Source of the DNA: Candidatus Moraniibacteriota bacterium
Lineage (GTDB): Bacteria; Patescibacteriota; Minisyncoccia; CAIUEV01; JAHKAQ01
NCBI GenBank assembly: GCA_014729445.1
Contig: WJJX01000118.1
Span: 1 to 17,447 of the forward strand
Length of the DNA: 17,447 nucleotides
Direction of reading: 5' to 3'
The translations under genes were made by a program, and so were the position numbers. Shown here piece by piece: positions 12,963-17,447 of the stretch. Under the pieces are notes generated by a model that saw only the letters and a list, made by a program, of their open reading frames with translations, searched no databases and had not been told where the DNA came from. Each line of letters begins with the position of its first letter. Positions within the stretch are counted from its first letter, which is position 1.

Positions 12963-14213
12963 CTATCTTCTTAAAGCCTCCATTGGCGAGAGTCGGGCGG
13001 CTTTCTGAGCGGGTTTAAAACCAAAAATCAAGCCAACGGCACTGGAAAAACCAAAACCAACTAAAATAACAGGAATCGTGATGGAAAAATTAAGATTATA
13101 ACCGTAAAAAGCAACAAGCCGTTCAAAAATTTGAGAAAAAACAAAACCTAAAACAATTCCTATGATTCCGCCGATCAAAGTTAACAATACGGCTTCAATT
13201 AAAAACTGATTTAAAATATCTTTGTTCCTGGCTCCAAGCGCCTTTCTTAATCCGATTTCAAAAGTTCTCTCGGCGACGGCCACGTACATAACATTGGTAA
13301 TTCCCACTCCCCCAACAATTAAAGAAATCGAGGTTAAAACTAAAAGCATAATATTTATTATATCAAAAACATCTTCGACTATTTCCACGGCTTCGGTGAT
13401 GGAAGCTATTACAAAATCGTCATCTTGGGGGTCTTCGATATCATGAAAATCCCGCATAAGCAGATTCATTTGAACCACGGTTTGATCCATCCTGGAGGTG
13501 TCTTTAACTTTAAAAAAGGCAAACTGAATGTAATCGATGCCCAAAAATTTTTTCTGAAGAGTCTGAACCGGCATGTAAATCAAACTGTCAAAATCGAAAA
13601 ATCCACCTGATCCTCTTTCCTTCAATACTCCAATCACTTCAAAGGTCTTGCCCTCTATTTTGACATCCTGTCCGACAGCCGGCTGACTGGAAAACAAATC
13701 CTCTTTTAATTTGGAACCCAAAACGACAACTTTGTTTAATGATCGGGCTTCGTTCTTGGAAAACATCCTTCCTCTTTCCAGTTCGAATCTGCCGTCCACG
13801 TTTTTGATTCCCTCGGAAACCCCGAAAATCAAAGATGTTTTATTTTCATTTCTGTTTGAAATCACCCCCTGATTGATCATGCCGCCGTACCAGGCGGCTA
13901 CATTATCCAATTCAGCCAGTTTTTCCGCCTCTTCCAATTTGAAACTGGTGACTTTGGTGGCTCCGGCCAATCCTTGAATGTTTTCACCCGATGAATGTTT
14001 CGTTTTAGGAATACTTACTTCTATTTCTATTAAATCCGTACCGAAAACCTCCACTTGATCAATTACGTAAGCTTTAATGCCATTGCCCAAAGCCATAATT
14101 AAAATCACCGACGCAACTCCAATCACAATCCCCAAAAGAGAAAAAACCGTTCTTGAAACATTGTTTTTGAAAGACTTTACGGCTAAATTAAACGCCGTTA
14201 CCAATTGATTCAT
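12963..14213 (-). CDS. MacB-type ABC transporter permease, second copy (416 aa)
   Basis: An integral membrane subunit of a mechanotransmission-type ABC exporter. The architecture is standard: one N-terminal helix (about 22-43), a large extracytoplasmic MacB-type domain (about 44-280), and three C-terminal FtsX-type helices (about 284-310, 335-362 and 376-398). The coupling-region signature ERTFEIGLRKALGA (315-328) and the terminal SPMEALRR are typical. It follows the first permease gene by 14 bases in the same operon. Its sequence is clearly different from that copy (VSIPKTKHSSGENIQ and WYGGMINQGVI have no match there), although both share an acidic stretch near residues 258-267. Two non-identical permeases suggest a heterodimeric channel. 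It is the last gene of the transporter operon; 95 AT-rich bases separate it from the rmlD-like gene. Confidence 0.93.
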   Translation of the reverse strand: MNQLVTAFNLAVKSFKNNVSRTVFSLLGIVIGVASVILIMALGNGIKAYVIDQVEVFGTDLIEIEVSIPKTKHSSGENIQGLAGATKVTSFKLEEAEKLAELDNVAAWYGGMINQGVISNRNENKTSLIFGVSEGIKNVDGRFELERGRMFSKNEARSLNKVVVLGSKLKEDLFSSQPAVGQDVKIEGKTFEVIGVLKERGSGGFFDFDSLIYMPVQTLQKKFLGIDYIQFAFFKVKDTSRMDQTVVQMNLLMRDFHDIEDPQDDDFVIASITEAVEIVEDVFDIINIMLLVLTSISLIVGGVGITNVMYVAVAERTFEIGLRKALGARNKDILNQFLIEAVLLTLIGGIIGIVLGFVFSQIFERLVAFYGYNLNFSITIPVILVGFGFSSAVGLIFGFKPAQKAARLSPMEALRR

Positions 14214-14227
14214 AATAAAAATTTAGC

Positions 14228-15475
14228 TTACTCATACCTTAAAGCCTCCATTGGGGAAATATCAGCCGCTTTTTTGGCGGGAAACATACCAAAAATTACT
14301 CCAACCATCAAAGCCACTAAAACCGCCACCAAAATCGAAAGCGGCGAAATAATAAAAGGCCAGGCGTAACCCAATAAATTAGCGATTAAATACACGGCAA
14401 AAGAAACCAGGATTCCGATTAAAATTCCAATCAAACCGCCCGCCACTGAAATGGCCGCCGATTCGATTAAAAACTGAGTCGCGACATCTTTGTTTCTTGC
14501 GCCAACCGCTTTTCTAAGACCGATCTCCCTGATTCTCTGATTCACCGAAATAAGCATTATATTCATTATCCCCACTCCTCCCACCAATAAAGAAATAGAC
14601 CCCACAGCTAAGAGAAAATAACGAATAACATCGGTTACTTTCCTGATCAAATCGACCGCCGAAGCCAAATCTCTAACCGAAAAATCATCTTCTTCTGGAT
14701 CATCTATATCATGTCTTATCCTTAATATTTCCTCGACATTTTTTTCCGCCCGGTCAAGCAGTTCAACATTTTTAACCTTAAGCCTGATCGCGTTTAAATA
14801 ATCGATATTAAAAACCAGTTTTTGAGAGGTCTTTAAGGGAAGATAAACGGTTTCATCCTGACCGCCCGCTCCGAATCCGCCCGAGGATTTTTCCTTTAAA
14901 ATTCCGATTACCCTGAATTTCTGATTTTTTAGTTTAATTTCCTGTTGCAGGGGATCTCTAACGCCGAATAAATCTTTGGCAATCTTATGGCCTAAAACAC
15001 AGATTTTATCCAAACCTTTTTCCTCGGCTTTTGTAAAAAATCTTCCCCTTGCCATTTCAGTATCCTCCACATCAAGGTAACTTTTAGTGACTCCCTGTAC
15101 AGTGGCCGCTTCCTCGATATCCTTATAAGTTACGGTCAAAGTGCCGGAAGTGAATCCGGCGCCGGATTCGATTTGCGGAAGCTGTTTGGGATCCCTCAAA
15201 GCTTCAAGATCTTTATAAGTCAAGGTTTTGGTTTCTATGCCGAAAGCGGCGGCAGGGGGACCGTCTTCCTCAGATTTTCCCGGCAAAACCGCGATTATAT
15301 TGGAACCGGTTCCCTGAATTTTATCTATTATTAAAGTTTGAGCGGACTGACCGGCGGCGAAAATTATTATTACCGCCGCGACTCCGATAATTATTCCGAG
15401 AATAGTCAAAAAGGACCTCAACTTGGAGGCCAGTAAGTTCTTTAAAGATATTTTTACCGGAATTAATAATTTCAT
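14228..15475 (-). CDS. MacB-type ABC transporter permease, first copy (415 aa)
   Basis: The same architecture as the downstream permease: an N-terminal helix at about 21-42 after LLASKLRSFLTILGIIIG, a MacB-type extracytoplasmic domain at about 43-282, and C-terminal helices at about 285-309, 335-368 and 376-398. The conserved segment NQRIREIGLRKAVGARNKD (312-330) contacts the ATPase in known MacB structures, and the protein ends in the family signature DISPMEALRYE. Its ATG directly abuts the TAA of the ATPase gene (TAAATG), so translation is probably coupled and the subunits are made together. A Gly/Ala-rich loop (KSSGGFGAGGQDE, 196-208) lies in the extracytoplasmic part. The transported substrate cannot be read from the sequence; relatives export peptides, antibiotics or lipoproteins. 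Confidence 0.95.
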   Translation of the reverse strand: MKLLIPVKISLKNLLASKLRSFLTILGIIIGVAAVIIIFAAGQSAQTLIIDKIQGTGSNIIAVLPGKSEEDGPPAAAFGIETKTLTYKDLEALRDPKQLPQIESGAGFTSGTLTVTYKDIEEAATVQGVTKSYLDVEDTEMARGRFFTKAEEKGLDKICVLGHKIAKDLFGVRDPLQQEIKLKNQKFRVIGILKEKSSGGFGAGGQDETVYLPLKTSQKLVFNIDYLNAIRLKVKNVELLDRAEKNVEEILRIRHDIDDPEEDDFSVRDLASAVDLIRKVTDVIRYFLLAVGSISLLVGGVGIMNIMLISVNQRIREIGLRKAVGARNKDVATQFLIESAAISVAGGLIGILIGILVSFAVYLIANLLGYAWPFIISPLSILVAVLVALMVGVIFGMFPAKKAADISPMEALRYE

Positions 15476-16207
15476 TTATTTACGTAAATCGATACCGTTG
15501 GCAATCTCACGCTCTTTATTTTCGCCGTCTTTTACGATCTCTCCATCAACCATCTTGATTATTCTTCGGGCGTGTTTAGCGGTATAAACCTCATGGGTTA
15601 CTAAAATAACAGTCTTGCCTTCTTGGTTTAACTCCTGAAGAATTTTCATTATTTTAGCCCCGGATTTTGAATCCAGATTGCCGGTTGGTTCGTCGGCGAA
15701 AATAACTTCAGGATCATTCACCAAGGCCCTCGCTATAGCCACCCTTTGTTTTTCGCCTCCGGAAATTTGATTGGATCCATATTCTATTCTATGCCCCAAA
15801 CCAACTGATTCTAAAGCTTTCTCAATTTTTTCTTTGTCTTTTTTCCTGTTTTTTTTCGATCCTCGATAATATAGAAGCGGCAGCTCCACATTTTCATAAA
15901 CCGTAGTCCTGGCCAATAGATTAAAAGTCTGAAAGACAAAACCGATTTTTTGATTTCTAATATCCGCTAATTCGTCCAAATCATATTTTATTGAGTTTTT
16001 TCCTTCAAAATAATAATTTCCGCCGGTGGGACGGTCTAAAAAACCCAGCATCTGCATTAAAGTTGATTTTCCCGAACCGCTGGGCCCCATTATGGAAATA
16101 AACTCCCCTTTGTCTATTTTAAAACTTACTCCTTTAACGGCATGCGTTTTAACTCCTCCGCTGTCAAAAGTTTTTTCCAGTTTGTTGACTCTAATTAAAG
16201 ACTGCAT
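15476..16207 (-). CDS. ABC transporter ATPase of the MacB/LolD/YknY class (243 aa)
   Basis: The cytoplasmic ATP-hydrolysing subunit that drives the two permeases. Motifs: Walker A GPSGSGKST (41-49), Q-loop at Gln93 in FVFQTFNLL, ABC signature ISGGEKQR (148-155, Ile for the usual Leu), Walker B VIFADEP with catalytic Glu173, D-loop NLDS (177-180) and switch His205. The LARTTVYENVELPLLYYRG segment (98-116) is typical of the MacB/LolD/YknY class. A short charged C-terminal extension (about 228-243) follows the core. It starts 34 bases after the membrane-fusion protein gene. An AGGAG motif lies 13 bases before the ATG, a little far but the only purine-rich Shine-Dalgarno-like site among the minus-strand genes. 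The stop codon is immediately followed by the first permease start. Confidence 0.96.
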   Translation of the reverse strand: MQSLIRVNKLEKTFDSGGVKTHAVKGVSFKIDKGEFISIMGPSGSGKSTLMQMLGFLDRPTGGNYYFEGKNSIKYDLDELADIRNQKIGFVFQTFNLLARTTVYENVELPLLYYRGSKKNRKKDKEKIEKALESVGLGHRIEYGSNQISGGEKQRVAIARALVNDPEVIFADEPTGNLDSKSGAKIMKILQELNQEGKTVILVTHEVYTAKHARRIIKMVDGEIVKDGENKEREIANGIDLRK

Positions 16208-16241
16208 AATAATTTACTAACTCCTAATTTCAACGGCTGTT

Positions 16242-17447
16242 TTATAATTCCAGCACGCTTTCTTTTTCCTGTAGGATTATCTTGTCTCCTTCATTAAGGC
16301 CGGACTCGATTTCAACAATACCTTCGTCTCCTGATAGACCGGTCTCAACCGCCACCTCCTGAACCTCGCCCTTCTCATTTAAAATCAAAACCGTTTCGGT
16401 TCCGTTGTCGTTTTTCCTAACCGCCCTTTCCGAAATTTTTATTACATCACGTTTCTCTTCAATATTGATATCGACATCCGCACTCATACCGACCTTTAAT
16501 CTGCTATCCATTGAATCCAGCTTTAATTTGACTTTGTAATAAACCACTTCTTGAATAATCGTAGAAGAAGGCGCGATTTCGATTACTTTGGCTTGAAGAG
16601 TTTCACCGCCTTCCAAAGAGTCAAAGGAAACTAAACCGCTTTGACCGGTTTTTACGAAAACAATATCGGTTTCCGGTATATCGGCTTCCAAAATCAAATC
16701 ACTGGTTATAATTTCTCCAAAAGCTTTGGTCGAAGCCGCGGAAATGATTTCGCCTTTCTGATAATTGATTTTAGTTATCCTTCCGTTGACCGGCGCCGTC
16801 AAAGTGGCCTTTTCAAGTTTGGATAAAGCCAAATTATAATTGGATCGGGCATTATCAACCAAACTATTATTGGCTTTTTGAGTATAAGCGGATTCCAGAG
16901 TTTTTAAAGCGGCCTTGGCGGATTCAAGATTGTTTTTTGCAGTTTGAAGATTTAAATCTTTGGACTCTTCAGCGGTTTGCTTCGCTTCTTTAGCCGAATT
17001 AACCGAATTGCTGGCCTGCACTAATTGAGTGTAGGCAAATTTCGCCTCTTTGCTGTTTTTATCGGAAAAAGAGTTATAATAATCCTCCATTGCAGCGTAA
17101 TATTCCAAGGCCTTTTCATGAGAATCTTTAGCCGCCTCCACTTTTTGATCCTCAAGCTCTTCGGTGTCGTCCAAAATATCCTCGGCATTTTCCACCGCTA
17201 CTTCGGCCTCCCGAATAGCATCATTATTGGCCCCGGCTCTGGCTTTAGCTTCTTCAAGGGCAATCTTTGCTTTTTCCAGTTCTATGTTCAATTGATCTTG
17301 ATCCAGTAAGGCCAAAATTTCGCCTTCGGAGACGGTCTGCCCCTCAACCGCTCTTATTTCTTTAATGCGGCCTTGAATTTCAAAATTTAAATTAACCGGA
17401 ATTTCGGAAATCAGAGTCGCGGTTTCAGAAACACTTTTTCTCACCAC
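16242..17447 (-). CDS. MacA/YknX-like membrane-fusion (periplasmic adaptor) protein, N-terminus cut by window edge
   Basis: The gene runs off the right end, so the start and probable N-terminal membrane anchor are missing; the 401 codons seen begin inside the protein. Order of parts: the first half of a lipoyl-like domain (about 15-50, GRIKEIRAVEGQTVSEGEIL), a long alpha-helical hairpin (about 52-212), the second lipoyl half (TLTAPVNGRITKINYQKGE, 215-232), a beta-barrel domain (about 250-325, ending RLKVGMSADVDI), and a membrane-proximal domain to the end. Such proteins couple MacB-type transporters to the outside of the cell. In Gram-positive relatives (YknX) there is no TolC partner, and none is seen here. 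The hairpin, about 160 residues, is long, with Ala/Glu/Lys-rich heptads. First gene in the visible part of the operon. Confidence 0.9.
   Translation of the reverse strand: MVRKSVSETATLISEIPVNLNFEIQGRIKEIRAVEGQTVSEGEILALLDQDQLNIELEKAKIALEEAKARAGANNDAIREAEVAVENAEDILDDTEELEDQKVEAAKDSHEKALEYYAAMEDYYNSFSDKNSKEAKFAYTQLVQASNSVNSAKEAKQTAEESKDLNLQTAKNNLESAKAALKTLESAYTQKANNSLVDNARSNYNLALSKLEKATLTAPVNGRITKINYQKGEIISAASTKAFGEIITSDLILEADIPETDIVFVKTGQSGLVSFDSLEGGETLQAKVIEIAPSSTIIQEVVYYKVKLKLDSMDSRLKVGMSADVDINIEEKRDVIKISERAVRKNDNGTETVLILNEKGEVQEVAVETGLSGDEGIVEIESGLNEGDKIILQEKESVLEL

Noticed and set aside
1..17447. CRISPR array, integrase, transposase or phage genes
   Set aside because: No regularly spaced repeats and no recognisable mobile-element protein on either strand; the tRNA genes show no attachment-site duplication within the window.
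1..17447. Alternative genetic code (TGA as glycine, as in Gracilibacteria/Absconditabacteria)
   Set aside because: TGA ends the 434-aa gene, the 353-aa gene and the RmlD-like gene at sensible family lengths, and no in-frame TGA interrupts conserved proteins.

Overview
The window looks like chromosome from a small-genome bacterium of the Candidate Phyla Radiation (Patescibacteria), most likely a Parcubacteria-type lineage. This is an inference. It rests on AT-rich, tightly packed genes, two tRNA genes without encoded CCA, the standard genetic code (TGA is a stop here), almost no Shine-Dalgarno motifs, and several membrane-protein types common in that group. No rRNA gene or lineage-diagnostic marker is present, so the placement is tentative.

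Layout. Positions 1-2153 carry two plus-strand genes: a 116-aa secreted protein (244-594) and a 434-aa membrane-anchored, cysteine-containing extracytoplasmic protein with a possible barrel-like C-terminal half (849-2153). Neither has a recognised function. Rho-independent terminators lie at 96-125 and 606-640. Positions 2154-2734 hold no protein gene. They contain a 45-bp near-perfect palindrome, a minus-strand tRNA-Arg(TCT) and a strong hairpin.

From 2735 to the right edge every gene is on the minus strand. Read in transcription order from the right edge, these are: a MacAB/YknXYZ-like efflux system (membrane-fusion protein cut by the edge, ATPase, two different MacB-type permeases); an RmlD-like reductase; a small three-helix membrane protein; a long-form RmlA-like nucleotidyltransferase; YbaB/EbfC; and tRNA-Val(GAC). 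Next come a DUF2157 protein, a second multi-pass membrane protein that looks like the C-terminal part of the same family, and a GDYXXLXY protein. A phosphomannomutase/phosphoglucomutase and a two-helix membrane protein follow, then mreB and a DUF4173-type membrane protein.

The common theme is the cell envelope: activated sugars and deoxysugars (phosphohexomutase, RmlA, RmlD), cell shape (MreB), export (the ABC system) and several uncharacterised membrane proteins. Points most worth a second look are: the 434-aa anchored protein; a tRNA-Val with C instead of the near-universal U at position 33; the split DUF2157 pair, where one A fewer in an A6 run would fuse the reading frames; two long palindromes that lack a terminator U-tract on either strand; and the contrast between the SD-less minus-strand block and the SD-like sites at the left, two of which lead into start-stop mini-ORFs. 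I do not see a clear new defence or mobile system.
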